Source: Candidatus Gastranaerophilales bacterium | Lineage (GTDB): Bacteria > Cyanobacteriota > Vampirovibrionia > Gastranaerophilales > Gastranaerophilaceae | Direction: 5' to 3' | Length of the DNA: 43,601 nucleotides | NCBI GenBank assembly: GCA_944325585.1 | Contig: CALVAS010000008.1 | Span: 1-43,601 of the forward strand | Shown: positions 8,730-17,914 of the stretch, piece by piece | How positions within the stretch are numbered: position 1 is the first letter of the stretch | Layout of the letters: every line of letters begins with the position of its first letter | Translations under genes and position numbers: made by a program | The notes under the pieces: generated by a model | What the model was told of the DNA's origin: nothing | Seen by the model: the letters and a program-made list of their open reading frames with translations, nothing else | Databases searched by the model: none

Positions 8730-10187
8730 TTGACCATAATTAATAAAATTAAAACAATTATATTGATAACAGGCTTATTCATATCATTTGCCCCTGCTGC
8801 ATACACAGCGGAAGTTGCTGCTGTTCAAAAAGGTATGGTTCTTTCAATAGAAGACTGTATTGAAATCGCATTAAAAAACAGTCCTGCAATAAAGCAGGCA
8901 AGATATAACTATTTCTTAAGCAAAACAGATGTTAATCTGGCAAAATCAGAATTTTTCCCGACGATAGGTCTTGGCACAGGATTATATTATAATGACAGCC
9001 ACACCAGAATAAGAAACACAAATAACAATTATTACGGAGCGGAAGCATCTATAAACCAGCTTATCTGGAACTTTGGAAAAACCAATGCAAGAATAAGAAT
9101 GCAAAAATTCAATCTGATTGCAAGCCAGTTTAGTTTTGATAATACGGTTTTGTCTACAATTTATACAGTCAAAAACAATTATTATGCGGTGCTTGCGGCA
9201 AAAGCGGCAATGGACGTAAACCGTGCGAACGTTCAAATTAACACGCGGAATTATCAGAGAACAAAGGCTTATTTTGATGAAGGTTTGCGCTCAAAAATCG
9301 ATCTGGTAAACGCTGAAGTTTATCTGAGCGATTCTAAAGTTTCGCTTGTTCAATCAGAAAATCAGTATAAAAATGCAATAGTCAGATTAAACAATTCAAT
9401 GTACATAGCTTACGCACCGGAATACGAAATCAAAAATACTGAAACTTTCAACTTTAAACGAAAAGAAATTCCTGTAAATTTGACAAAAATTTCGGAAAAA
9501 AGAGACTTGAGCAAACTGCCAAAAGATGTTGAGGATGCAACATTAACCTCATCTGTTGAAAAACTTGATGTTATTGACAGTTTTAAATTCAAACCGTTTC
9601 CGTACACGTTTGAAAAATCAGTTGAAATAGCTATTGAAAACCGTCCGGATTTAAAAGCGTATGAAAACACCTTAAAGGCAATGAAACAATCTCTGCTTTA
9701 TATAAAACGTCAATTTTACCCGACACTCAGCGGCAGTGCAGGCTACAACTTTCGTGATACAAATACCACCAACTCTTTCAACATGGGACTGTCCTTAAGC
9801 ACATCCGTAAATATTTGGGGGCAAAAAACAGAAATTGATGCAGCAAAAATTCAAGTCGAACTTGCTCAAAATGAAATTGATCTTTTAAAACAAAATATTT
9901 ATTTTGAAGTTCAGGCCGCCTATATTGATATGATACAATTAGAAAAACAGATTCCGCTTCTTGCAGTAAAGGTTAAACAAACTTTAGAAAACCTTGAACT
10001 TGCAGATGGAAGATACTATGTCGGAATTGGTGATTACATAGAGCTTCAGGATGCAAAAGTCAACTACAACAACGCACAGCAATCTTATGTTGAGGCCGTA
10101 TATAATTATAATGTGGCAAGAGCAGCGCTCGAACAGGCTATCGCACTAAAACCGGATGTTAAAATTGATCTGGAGGATAAAAAATAA
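8730..10187 (+). CDS. TolC family outer membrane efflux protein
   Basis: The protein of about 485 residues has two OEP repeats (about 35-235 and 290-475). Each begins with the typical 'I-E-x-A-L-x-N-x-P' helix (I-E-I-A-L-K-N-S-P and V-E-I-A-I-E-N-R-P), with coiled-coil helices between. I place the start at the TTG at 8730: GAGGA (8715-8719) is ten bases upstream and the product begins with a compact signal peptide ending near A-A-Y-T-A. An in-frame TTG at 8697 would add 11 residues but has no RBS. It forms the outer membrane and periplasmic channel of the efflux system encoded immediately downstream, where the next ATG overlaps the stop by one base. Confidence 0.92.
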   Translation: MTIINKIKTIILITGLFISFAPAAYTAEVAAVQKGMVLSIEDCIEIALKNSPAIKQARYNYFLSKTDVNLAKSEFFPTIGLGTGLYYNDSHTRIRNTNNNYYGAEASINQLIWNFGKTNARIRMQKFNLIASQFSFDNTVLSTIYTVKNNYYAVLAAKAAMDVNRANVQINTRNYQRTKAYFDEGLRSKIDLVNAEVYLSDSKVSLVQSENQYKNAIVRLNNSMYIAYAPEYEIKNTETFNFKRKEIPVNLTKISEKRDLSKLPKDVEDATLTSSVEKLDVIDSFKFKPFPYTFEKSVEIAIENRPDLKAYENTLKAMKQSLLYIKRQFYPTLSGSAGYNFRDTNTTNSFNMGLSLSTSVNIWGQKTEIDAAKIQVELAQNEIDLLKQNIYFEVQAAYIDMIQLEKQIPLLAVKVKQTLENLELADGRYYVGIGDYIELQDAKVNYNNAQQSYVEAVYNYNVARAALEQAIALKPDVKIDLEDKK

Positions 10188-11362
10188 TGAAATTATCTGA
10201 ACTTTTGAAACGAAGATATATAATAACAGGTGCAGCATTTTTAGTTTTAATTGCGGGAACATCTGCATATGTTTATCTTAAAAACAAAGTCCGCTATGAT
10301 GCACAGCCGCTAAAACGCTGCACGATTACAGAAATAGTCGAGGCTTCCGGAACAATTAATCCGGTAAATACCGTAAGTGTAGGTTCAACAGTTTCAGGCT
10401 TAATAAAAGAAATATATGTAGACTTCAACTCGGAAGTTAAAAAGGGTCAGCTGATGGCACAGATAGATCCGGCAAACTTTGAAGCTACAGTACAGCAAAA
10501 TCAAGCACAAATCGCAAATGCACAGGCGAATCTTGCAAAACTTCAGGCAACAACAGAGTATGACCAAAAAATGTATCAGCGATATAAAAATCTTTACGCA
10601 AAAAACTTTGTAGCCAAAAGCGAACTTGATCAGGCGGAAAGCACTTACAAATCCGATCTGGCTCAGATTAATGCCGCAAAAGCGCAAATATCACAATATC
10701 AGGCATCATTAAAAACCGCAATGACAAACCTTGGTTATACAAAAATTATTGCACCTGTCGACGGGACCGTAATTTCCCGCGATATAGACCTCGGACAGCC
10801 GGTTGCGGCAAGTTTTCAGGCTCCTGAACTTTTCACAATCGCACAAGATTTAACGAAAATGCAAATTGAAGTTAACGTCTCAGAAGCAGATATCGGAAAA
10901 GTTAAAGAAGGTCAGGACGTAACATATACGCTTGACGGATATGCGGACAGTCTTTTCACCGGTAAAGTCACACAGGTTCGGCTGGCGTCCACAAACACAA
11001 GCAACGTTGTCACATATTCCGTAATTGTTGACGTCAATAATGAAGATTTAAAACTTAAGCCCGGAATGACAGCAAACGTTTCAATAATTACAAATAAACG
11101 CGAAAATGTATTATGCGCCCCGAATATTGCGCTTAAGTTTACGCCTAAAACAGACGGCACAAAATACAAAAATCAAGGCGTCTGGCTTTTGGAAAAAGGC
11201 AAACCAGTACGTCACGATATTGAAATCGGTGCAAGCGACGACAATTTTACGGAAATCAAAGCAAAAGAGATTAAAGAAAAAGACCTAATTATAACCGGAA
11301 TTAAAGGTAAAATGCCTGCGACTCCGGGAAATAAACGCCGCCGCGGCCCTGGAATGTTTTAA
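10187..11362 (+). CDS. MacA-like periplasmic adaptor (HlyD/RND-type membrane fusion protein)
   Basis: This 391-residue protein has an N-terminal membrane anchor (about residues 10-29), then a lipoyl half-motif (A-S-G-T-I-N-P-V-N-T-V-S-V-G-S). A long Gln/Ala-rich coiled-coil hairpin (about 95-180) precedes the second lipoyl half (A-P-V-D-G-T-V-I-S-R) and beta-barrel and membrane-proximal domains. The tail is basic (K-R-R-R-G-P). MacA-type adaptors connect a MacB-type ABC pump to a TolC channel. The gene overlaps the tolC-like stop by one base and precedes the ABC ATPase by 13 bp, so all four genes form one operon. Confidence 0.92.
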   Translation: MKLSELLKRRYIITGAAFLVLIAGTSAYVYLKNKVRYDAQPLKRCTITEIVEASGTINPVNTVSVGSTVSGLIKEIYVDFNSEVKKGQLMAQIDPANFEATVQQNQAQIANAQANLAKLQATTEYDQKMYQRYKNLYAKNFVAKSELDQAESTYKSDLAQINAAKAQISQYQASLKTAMTNLGYTKIIAPVDGTVISRDIDLGQPVAASFQAPELFTIAQDLTKMQIEVNVSEADIGKVKEGQDVTYTLDGYADSLFTGKVTQVRLASTNTSNVVTYSVIVDVNNEDLKLKPGMTANVSIITNKRENVLCAPNIALKFTPKTDGTKYKNQGVWLLEKGKPVRHDIEIGASDDNFTEIKAKEIKEKDLIITGIKGKMPATPGNKRRRGPGMF

Positions 11363-11375
11363 CAAAAGGTGAAAA

Positions 11376-12065
11376 ATGGCACTGATTGAAGTTAAAGACG
11401 CTATAAAAACATATCAAACAGGTGAAGACAGCTTTAATGCACTTAACTGTGTGTCATTAAGCGTTGAAGAAGGCGAATTTGTTGCCATTATGGGGGCGTC
11501 AGGCTCAGGCAAATCAACCTTTATGAACATGCTGGGCACTCTTGACAAACCGAATTCCGGCAGTTACCATCTTGACGGCATTGATATGCTTAATCTTACA
11601 CCGAACGAAGTTGCGGAAATCAGAAATTCAAAAATGGGATTTGTTTTTCAAGGCTTCAATCTTATTGCCAGAACAACCGCGCTTGAAAACGTTGAACTTC
11701 CGATGATTTACAAAGGTATTCCGGAAGAAGAGAGGATAAAACGTGCAAAACATGCCTTAAAAATAGTCGGACTTGAAGCAAGAGAAGATCATATGCCCAA
11801 TCAGATGTCGGGCGGACAGCAGCAGCGTGTTGCAATCGCAAGAGCAATTGTAAACGACCCGCCGCTTATTCTTGCGGACGAGCCGACCGGTAATTTGGAT
11901 ACAAAAACAAGTATTGAAGTTATGGAATTTTTTGTTAACCTTAACGAAAAAACAGGAAAAACAATTATTCTTGTAACTCACGAACCTGATATTGCAGAAT
12001 ACTGTAAACGTGTAGTACGCTTTAAAGACGGCAATATTATCTCGGACGAAGTCAAACGAAAATAA
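11376..12065 (+). CDS. MacB/LolD-type ABC transporter ATP-binding protein
   Basis: This 229-residue ATPase contains Walker [10 protein letters not shown] (about 39-47), the Q-loop F-V-F-Q-G-F-N-L, signature M-S-G-G-Q-Q-Q-R, Walker [13 protein letters not shown] and the H-loop V-T-H-E. The 'DEPTGNLD' form and the length place it in the MacB/LolD/FtsE group (type VII ABC systems). It powers the permease encoded 65 bp downstream. In E. coli MacB the two domains are fused; here they are separate genes. Confidence 0.94.
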   Translation: MALIEVKDAIKTYQTGEDSFNALNCVSLSVEEGEFVAIMGASGSGKSTFMNMLGTLDKPNSGSYHLDGIDMLNLTPNEVAEIRNSKMGFVFQGFNLIARTTALENVELPMIYKGIPEEERIKRAKHALKIVGLEAREDHMPNQMSGGQQQRVAIARAIVNDPPLILADEPTGNLDTKTSIEVMEFFVNLNEKTGKTIILVTHEPDIAEYCKRVVRFKDGNIISDEVKRK

Positions 12066-12130
12066 TTTTTCAATGATTTGTCGGGTTCAAATACCAAAAT
12101 CCTAAACCATCAACACACAAGGAAACATAA

Positions 12131-13360
12131 ATGATAGATTTCAAATCGACTTTCAAAATGGCGGTTGTTTCGCTAAAAATAAACAAAATGCGCTCAATGC
12201 TCACCTCGCTCGGTATAATTATCGGCGTCAGTGCGGTAATTATTATGCTTGCCGTTGGTTCCGGCGCAAGCGAAAGAATCGCAAAAGATATGGAATCTAT
12301 GGGAAGCAACCTGCTGATGATACGCTCAAGTTCCGCAACTTCCGGCGGGGTTAGAATGGGTTCAGGAACAAAACCGACTTTAACACTTAAGGACGCCGAA
12401 GTCATTGAAAGCAATGCAAACGGAGTTTTGGCGGTTGCACCTTATTCAAGCCAGAGCCTTCAGTTGACTTACGGGAACCAGAACTGGGCAACCACTGTTG
12501 CAGGAACCACCGCATCATATCTTTTTATCAGAAATTACGAAATCGTTGACGGAAGAAACTTCATTCCTGTTGATATAAAAAACAGCACCAAAGTCGCAAT
12601 TATCGGAAACACGGTTGCAACAGAACTTTTTGGCGACATGGATCCGATAAATAAAACAATGCGTATAGGAAATGTTCCGTTTAAAATTATAGGGCTTTTA
12701 AAAATGAAAGGCGAAAACGGCATGGGAATGGATCAGGATGATCTTGTTTTCATTCCGATTACAACGGCGCAAAAGAAAGTTTTCGGAACGGATTTCCCGG
12801 GTTCTGTTAAAATGATTAATGTAAAGGCAATAAGCGACGAGGCTTTAAGCATTGCGCAGAGTGATATTACTGATATACTTAGACGCCGCCACAATATAGG
12901 AAAAAATCAGGAAGATGACTTTGAAATCAGAAACCTTGCGGAAATGCAGGAAACAATCAAATCTTCCGCAAGAACAATGTCGCTTCTTCTCGGTGCAATC
13001 GCATCAGTTTCACTGCTTGTCGGCGGAATCGGAATTATGAACATAATGCTTGTCTCCGTTACGGAAAGAACAAAAGAAATCGGAATCAGAATGGCAATCG
13101 GCGCAAAAGCCTCAGATATCAGAATCCAGTTTTTGATAGAATCATTTCTGCTTTCAATAATCGGCGGACTTATAGGTGTTGCAATCGGAGTTTTCGGCTC
13201 AAAACTTTTGCAGATATTCGCAGGAATGTCAATTTCAATATCGACTTTCTCAATTCTGTTGTCACTCGGATTTTCGGGCGCAATCGGAGTGTTATTCGGA
13301 TATTATCCCGCATACAAGGCTTCTCTTTTAAACCCGATTGATGCGCTTAGATATGAGTAG
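12131..13360 (+). CDS. MacB-type ABC transporter permease (FtsX family)
   Basis: This 409-residue protein has the MacB_PCD/FtsX layout. A first membrane helix (about 22-44, with the typical R-S-M-L-T-S-L-G-I-I-I-G-V) is followed by a periplasmic domain of about 230 residues and three C-terminal helices (about 285-310, 335-360, 370-395). The signature V-T-E-R-T-K-E-I-G-I-R-M-A-I-G-A lies between them. It transmits ATP-driven motion to the adaptor and channel. The substrate (macrolide, peptide, lipid or siderophore) cannot be told. It is the last gene of the tolC-adaptor-ATPase-permease operon; no regulator is encoded next to it. Confidence 0.93.
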   Translation: MIDFKSTFKMAVVSLKINKMRSMLTSLGIIIGVSAVIIMLAVGSGASERIAKDMESMGSNLLMIRSSSATSGGVRMGSGTKPTLTLKDAEVIESNANGVLAVAPYSSQSLQLTYGNQNWATTVAGTTASYLFIRNYEIVDGRNFIPVDIKNSTKVAIIGNTVATELFGDMDPINKTMRIGNVPFKIIGLLKMKGENGMGMDQDDLVFIPITTAQKKVFGTDFPGSVKMINVKAISDEALSIAQSDITDILRRRHNIGKNQEDDFEIRNLAEMQETIKSSARTMSLLLGAIASVSLLVGGIGIMNIMLVSVTERTKEIGIRMAIGAKASDIRIQFLIESFLLSIIGGLIGVAIGVFGSKLLQIFAGMSISISTFSILLSLGFSGAIGVLFGYYPAYKASLLNPIDALRYE

Positions 13361-13399
13361 AGGATATTTTCACGGAGTTTTTCTTTTATATTCTTCAAG

Positions 13400-14047
13400 C
13401 TAAGGTAAAAATTTTACGCCTTTCAGACCATCGAATTTATCAAAATATTCATATCCGCGTATACACCATATATTATGCAACTCCCCCGCTGAAACACTTT
13501 TACATTCAACTGAATCGAATTCGCAAACAGCTACACTATCTCCCTTTGTTTCAGATGTCCAGAAAACCACATGCGTTGGTGTAGGGTAATAAATTTCATG
13601 TTCATGAAAACCTTTAATCATTCTTTTTGCTTCTACAACATCTGGCAGGCGCTTATTTTGACGTTCACATACTTGTTTTGCCAGTTTCCATGTTACCAGT
13701 TCACCATCTGCTGAGGCTTCCAGCCGATTAATCCCCTTTTTTTCGTTTGAAATCCCCTGATACTCTGTTGTACATGATGTACCGATATCTACAGCCAAAT
13801 CATGAGGAAACTTTTTTGTAAAATCATAACCGTACGGGTAACATTCCATATCTTTGCAAGGGAATGCCGCATAATTTCCGGATTGTCTTTTAGTGTCACA
13901 TGTTTTTGTTTCTTTTTGGGGAGTTGAGGTTACATCTTTTTTAGGCACTGATTTTTTAAATATTGTTCCGTCATACGCAGAGACAAAACCACAGCTCAAA
14001 ACGACCGCTGACAGAAAACATAAAATAATCACTTTATATTGTTTCAT
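13400..14047 (-). CDS. Secreted Cys-rich protein with a DUF1566/Lcl-C-like domain
   Basis: This 215-residue protein has a signal peptide (hydrophobic to about residue 20, F-V-S-A cleavage). The C-terminal half has the pattern of DUF1566-type C-lectin-like domains: W-K-L-A-K-Q-V-C, R-L-P-D-V-V-E-A-K-R-M-I, then V-F-W-T-S-E-T, ending in I-W-C-I-R-G. About ten cysteines in the mature part suggest disulfides. The function is unknown; related domains occur in surface proteins of unknown ligand. The gene follows the SNF2 gene on the same strand after 20 bp, with its own RBS (AAGGAG), and is convergent with the efflux operon, leaving 39 bp. Confidence 0.65.
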   Translation of the reverse strand: MKQYKVIILCFLSAVVLSCGFVSAYDGTIFKKSVPKKDVTSTPQKETKTCDTKRQSGNYAAFPCKDMECYPYGYDFTKKFPHDLAVDIGTSCTTEYQGISNEKKGINRLEASADGELVTWKLAKQVCERQNKRLPDVVEAKRMIKGFHEHEIYYPTPTHVVFWTSETKGDSVAVCEFDSVECKSVSAGELHNIWCIRGYEYFDKFDGLKGVKFLP

Positions 14048-14067
14048 ACAACAGACTCCTTCCTCTA

Positions 14068-17000
14068 TTAATCAGCTGAGAAAATTTCTCTAATATCGTC
14101 CATAGTAAGAGATTTAACAATATTTCTGTCAACAGAAATTACGCTGTCAACAAGATTCCGCTTAACTGTTTTGAGTTTTTGAATTTTTTCCTCAACCGTA
14201 TTTTTTGTAATAAGTCTGTAGACAAAAACTTTCTTGGTTTGACCGATACGATAAGCTCTGTCCGTAGCCTGATCTTCAACAGCAGGGTTCCACCACGGGT
14301 CGTAATGAATAACGTAATCCGCGCCTGTCAGGTTCAAGCCGGTTCCGCCGGCTTTTAAGCTGATTAAGAAAATCGGTATATTACTGTTGTTAAATCTTTC
14401 GACAGCAGCCTGACGATCTTTTGTTTTACCAGTAAGATATTCGTAATCAATTCCTTCGCGTTCAAGCCAGTCTTTTACGATATCAAGCATGTTGACAAAC
14501 TGACTGAATAAAAGAACTCTGTGGCCTTCTGAGATAATTTCTTCAAGCATGACTTTAAGTTTTTCAAACTTGCCTGATGAAAGAATATGTTTAACATTTT
14601 CTTTATCGTACAATCTCGGGTGACAGCAGATTTGACGTAATCTGAGCAGGGCTGAGAAGATTGAAAGTCTGCTTTTTTCAAGTCCGTTTTGCTCGATTGA
14701 TTTAAAGAGTTCTTCTTTGGTTGAATCAAGGACTTGAAGATAAAAGTCTTTTTGTTCGTCAGTCAATTCACAGTATGCGATGTTTTCAACTTTATCAGGA
14801 AGATCTTTTGCAACATCCCGTTTCATACGGCGCAGGATGAACGGATAAATCTGCAATTTCAAACGTTTTTCAACTGTTTTGTCGCCGCGCTCCATTATCG
14901 GATTTACGTAACGGAAATTAAACTCGGAAATACTCATCAGGAATCCCGGCATCAAGAAATCAAATACTGACCAGAGTTCTTCGAGTTTGTTTTCAATAGG
15001 TGTTCCTGAAAGTGCAAGTTTGTGTTCGGCATTAAGTTTTTTAACAGCCTGTGCAGTTTGAGAAAGTGCGTTTTTAATATTTTGCGATTCATCAAGAATA
15101 ATATACCTGAAATTATATTTCTGAAGTTTTTCAATGTCGCGGCGCACAAGTGCATAACTTGTAATAACCACATCATAATTCGGAATTTCTTTAAAGAAGT
15201 TTTTGCGGTCAACGCCTGAAAGTTTCAGACAACTCAATGTCGGCGCAAATTTCTGAATTTCTGCTTCCCAGTTAAAAACAACCGTTGTCGGACAGATTAC
15301 AAGAGTTGGCGCAGGGCCGTCAACCTCTTTGGCCTTTTGCACAACAGCAAGAGCCTGCAATGTTTTACCGAGCCCCATATCATCAGCCAGAATGCCATTA
15401 AGTCCGTATTTATACATAAACCAGAGCCATCCGAAACCCTTAATTTGATATTCGCGGAACTCTGCATTAATGTCTTTTGGCAGTTCGTGTTCATCAGTAG
15501 TTGAAAATGATGACATCTGTTCCCAGAATTGCTGGAACTTTTCACTCAGTACAAGTTCAACATCCAAATTTTTCAATTCGTTAAGAAGCCCGGCACGGTA
15601 AGTTTTTACGGTAAATTTGTCATCGGCATTGCGGTAAACGTCAAATGAATTGAACGCTCTCATCATTGCATAAATATTTTGCGCAGGAAATTCCACAAAT
15701 CCCAAACTTCTGATGCGGCTGTATTTTTCACCGCTCTGAATTGTCTCGTAAATATCACTGAATGAAATTATTTCATCTCCTACCTGACCGTAAAGTGTAA
15801 TATCAAAACTGTCTGAGGCATCTTCGCTAAAATCAATTTTGGCACACAGTCTGAAGGGATCATCCATCAGTTTGAAAAAGCTCATATCGTCTTTTTCTTC
15901 AAACTTCCAGCCTTCTCCTGCCTGTTTTATGTAATAATTGTAAAAATCAATTGCGTTTTCTTTTTCCAGAGCAAGATTGTTCGTTTGCATAGGCACGAAT
16001 TTGCATGCCAGAAGCATATGATACGCTTCGATTTCATGCTGGTAATTTCGTTTAATCCAGTAAACCAAATCTTCGCCCGGCTTTTTAATTGTGATATATG
16101 GTGTTTTTTCAGCGGTTTTTGAGAACGGAACTTTCACACCGTCGTATTCAAACTCCAGAGTTGCCTTTAAAGATTGATCGTAATCAATTCCCATCGTTAC
16201 AATATTCAACGGCGGACGCTCTTCAAGCATAAGTTTGCTTATTGTTTCGGAAATTTCGACATCCATAATTTCGCGGAGCTGGGGCAATTCTTCATATATA
16301 AATTTGCCGCCGTCCGAGTCTTTCAAATCAGTGAAAGATGATTTAATAAGGTTTTGCGGAAGCGCCTGAATTGCAACATTTGTCGGGAAAATAAGATTTT
16401 TGTAACGTCCCCATTTCAAATGACGTGAAAAATATCTGACTTCTTCAAACGGAATAACATCATCCTTATCCGGACGCACCCATTCAAGAGAAAGCAAAAT
16501 TGTTCCCTGCGTTCCGGAATTTACGTATAATTTAAGTTTCCATTCCTCATCAACAAATTTCAGGCGGTCTTTTGTTTTTTCGTCAAGCACCTCGTCTGCT
16601 TTTGAAAGAAGCGTAAACATCGGGCCGAATTTTGTAATAGGAATATCATACCAGCCGGCTTTTTTATCCTGTCTGGAAATTGTTAAAAGCTGCTGAAATA
16701 TTGCAACTTCAACTTTTTGAGAATTATTCAATTCAAAATTTTTATCCTGCTTTTGGGCTTCAATCAGAGAACGCAAAATAGGTTCGATTTGGCGGACTAC
16801 TTTTCCTGTTTCTCTGGACATAACAAGAACTGAGAAGAAATTTGCTTTACGTTTCGGATTGAAGTGGAAAATATAATTTCCCTTCGGTTCTTCCGTTAAA
16901 GCTGTATTTTCATCAGGAAAATTCGGTTCTATTCCGTATTTTGTCTCTAACCAATCCTCATAAGCATGTTCATCAATCGCTTTTAATGCAACCGCAACGG

Positions 17001-17241
17001 CATGCTTGCACCATTCTTCTTTTAAAGGGCAATTACAACGTGCCTCAACTTTATTCTTTTTGAAAATCAAATCGGTTTTATAAAAATCCTGAAAATTACC
17101 TTTTACCTTTCCCATGTAAAAGTTTTTCTCCGGATATGTATCAAATACCATATCTTTCAAATGGTATTCATAACCGCGTCTCCAGCTTCCGGCACCTGCC
17201 CGGTCTTTTATATATTTGTAATTAAATTCTTCAACACCCAT
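14068..17241 (-). CDS. SWIM zinc finger and SNF2 family ATPase/helicase
   Basis: This is a 1057-residue protein. The N-terminus has a SWIM motif C-N-C..C-K-H (Cys69, Cys71, Cys78, His80). A long middle region (about 120-590) has no recognised motif. The SNF2 motor follows with D-D-M-G-L-G-K-T (620-627, Walker A), D-E-S-Q (717-720, replacing DEAH), S-G-T-P-I-E-N (745-751) and the helicase-C motifs L-L-F-S-Q-F and A-Y-R-I-G-Q-T near 1005. Bacterial SWIM-SNF2 (RapA/HepA-like) proteins are double-stranded DNA translocases thought to remodel nucleoprotein or RNA polymerase complexes; the target is unknown. No SD is visible directly before the ATG. Confidence 0.92.
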   Translation of the reverse strand: MGVEEFNYKYIKDRAGAGSWRRGYEYHLKDMVFDTYPEKNFYMGKVKGNFQDFYKTDLIFKKNKVEARCNCPLKEEWCKHAVAVALKAIDEHAYEDWLETKYGIEPNFPDENTALTEEPKGNYIFHFNPKRKANFFSVLVMSRETGKVVRQIEPILRSLIEAQKQDKNFELNNSQKVEVAIFQQLLTISRQDKKAGWYDIPITKFGPMFTLLSKADEVLDEKTKDRLKFVDEEWKLKLYVNSGTQGTILLSLEWVRPDKDDVIPFEEVRYFSRHLKWGRYKNLIFPTNVAIQALPQNLIKSSFTDLKDSDGGKFIYEELPQLREIMDVEISETISKLMLEERPPLNIVTMGIDYDQSLKATLEFEYDGVKVPFSKTAEKTPYITIKKPGEDLVYWIKRNYQHEIEAYHMLLACKFVPMQTNNLALEKENAIDFYNYYIKQAGEGWKFEEKDDMSFFKLMDDPFRLCAKIDFSEDASDSFDITLYGQVGDEIISFSDIYETIQSGEKYSRIRSLGFVEFPAQNIYAMMRAFNSFDVYRNADDKFTVKTYRAGLLNELKNLDVELVLSEKFQQFWEQMSSFSTTDEHELPKDINAEFREYQIKGFGWLWFMYKYGLNGILADDMGLGKTLQALAVVQKAKEVDGPAPTLVICPTTVVFNWEAEIQKFAPTLSCLKLSGVDRKNFFKEIPNYDVVITSYALVRRDIEKLQKYNFRYIILDESQNIKNALSQTAQAVKKLNAEHKLALSGTPIENKLEELWSVFDFLMPGFLMSISEFNFRYVNPIMERGDKTVEKRLKLQIYPFILRRMKRDVAKDLPDKVENIAYCELTDEQKDFYLQVLDSTKEELFKSIEQNGLEKSRLSIFSALLRLRQICCHPRLYDKENVKHILSSGKFEKLKVMLEEIISEGHRVLLFSQFVNMLDIVKDWLEREGIDYEYLTGKTKDRQAAVERFNNSNIPIFLISLKAGGTGLNLTGADYVIHYDPWWNPAVEDQATDRAYRIGQTKKVFVYRLITKNTVEEKIQKLKTVKRNLVDSVISVDRNIVKSLTMDDIREIFSAD

Positions 17242-17323
17242 CTAATTTCAGAGGATCTCTTTCTTTCCTAAGGGTACAAACGTCGGATATAGAATTAAAA
17301 TCTATAAACCCTCAACAATTTAC

Positions 17324-17351
17324 ATTATACATGAATGATAAAAAAAGGCAA
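17324..17351 (-). promoter_or_regulatory. Predicted promoter of the SNF2 gene
   Basis: On the minus strand TTGCCT (17351-17346), a 16-bp spacer and TATAAT (17329-17324) sit about 80 bp before the ATG at 17241. The rest of 17242-17356 holds no gene. Confidence 0.5.
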
Positions 17352-17356
17352 GTGTT

Positions 17357-17824
17357 TTAATAATTCAGTAAATATTGATGGAAACAAAACGCAAATAAAA
17401 TTCCGAAAAGCGCGCCCATTATGACTTCGAACGGAGTATGCCCCAGAAGTTCTTTTAATTTTCCGCCTATTGCCTGAACATCATGTTTGTAAAAATCATC
17501 CATCATTTTATTTAAGCAGGCTGCAGTTTTACCCGCAGCACGTCTTACGCCTGCGGCATCATACATTGTGATAAGAGCATAACCCAGAGCAACAGAAAAT
17601 ATAACGGAATCAAATCCTTCAATCAATCCGACTGAAGTTGATAAGCCCATAACACCCGCTGAATGAGAACTTGGCATTCCGCCTGTAGTTGTAAATATTT
17701 TAAAATTTATTTTTTTCGTTTGAATTGTAAATATAATAAATTTTATTACCTGCGCAAAAAATGCGGCAAGTACACCTGATGCCAGAGCTTCGTATCCGTT
17801 ATTTATAACATTATCTATCATCAA
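17357..17824 (-). CDS. Divergent PAP2 (DUF212) family membrane protein
   Basis: This 155-residue protein has four to five hydrophobic segments and the DUF212 signature G-G-M-P-S-S-H-S-A-G (about 48-57), then M-Y-D-A-A-G-V-R-R-A-A-G and L-G-H-T-P-F-E-V. The S-S-H motif matches the phosphatase motif of acid phosphatase/vanadium-haloperoxidase enzymes, so phosphatase activity on a lipid phosphate is plausible but unproven. The family is common in cyanobacteria, plants and Firmicutes. It follows ispA, which makes polyprenyl diphosphates, after 90 bp; a role on isoprenoid phosphates is inference. A second ATG directly follows the first. Confidence 0.83.
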   Translation of the reverse strand: MMIDNVINNGYEALASGVLAAFFAQVIKFIIFTIQTKKINFKIFTTTGGMPSSHSAGVMGLSTSVGLIEGFDSVIFSVALGYALITMYDAAGVRRAAGKTAACLNKMMDDFYKHDVQAIGGKLKELLGHTPFEVIMGALFGILFAFCFHQYLLNY

Positions 17825-17854
17825 AATCTGCTCTCTTTTCTCCTTTGCAAAAAT

Positions 17855-17882
17855 ATTCTAACATAAGAATACAGGCTTGCAA
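17855..17882 (-). promoter_or_regulatory. Predicted promoter of the PAP2-like gene
   Basis: On the minus strand TTGCAA (17882-17877), a 16-bp spacer and extended TGtTAGAAT (-10 at 17860-17855) lie about 30 bp before the start. The gene can therefore be transcribed independently of ispA. Confidence 0.5.
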
Positions 17883-17914
17883 ATCATTTTACAAAAATTC
17901 TGTCTGATTTATTA

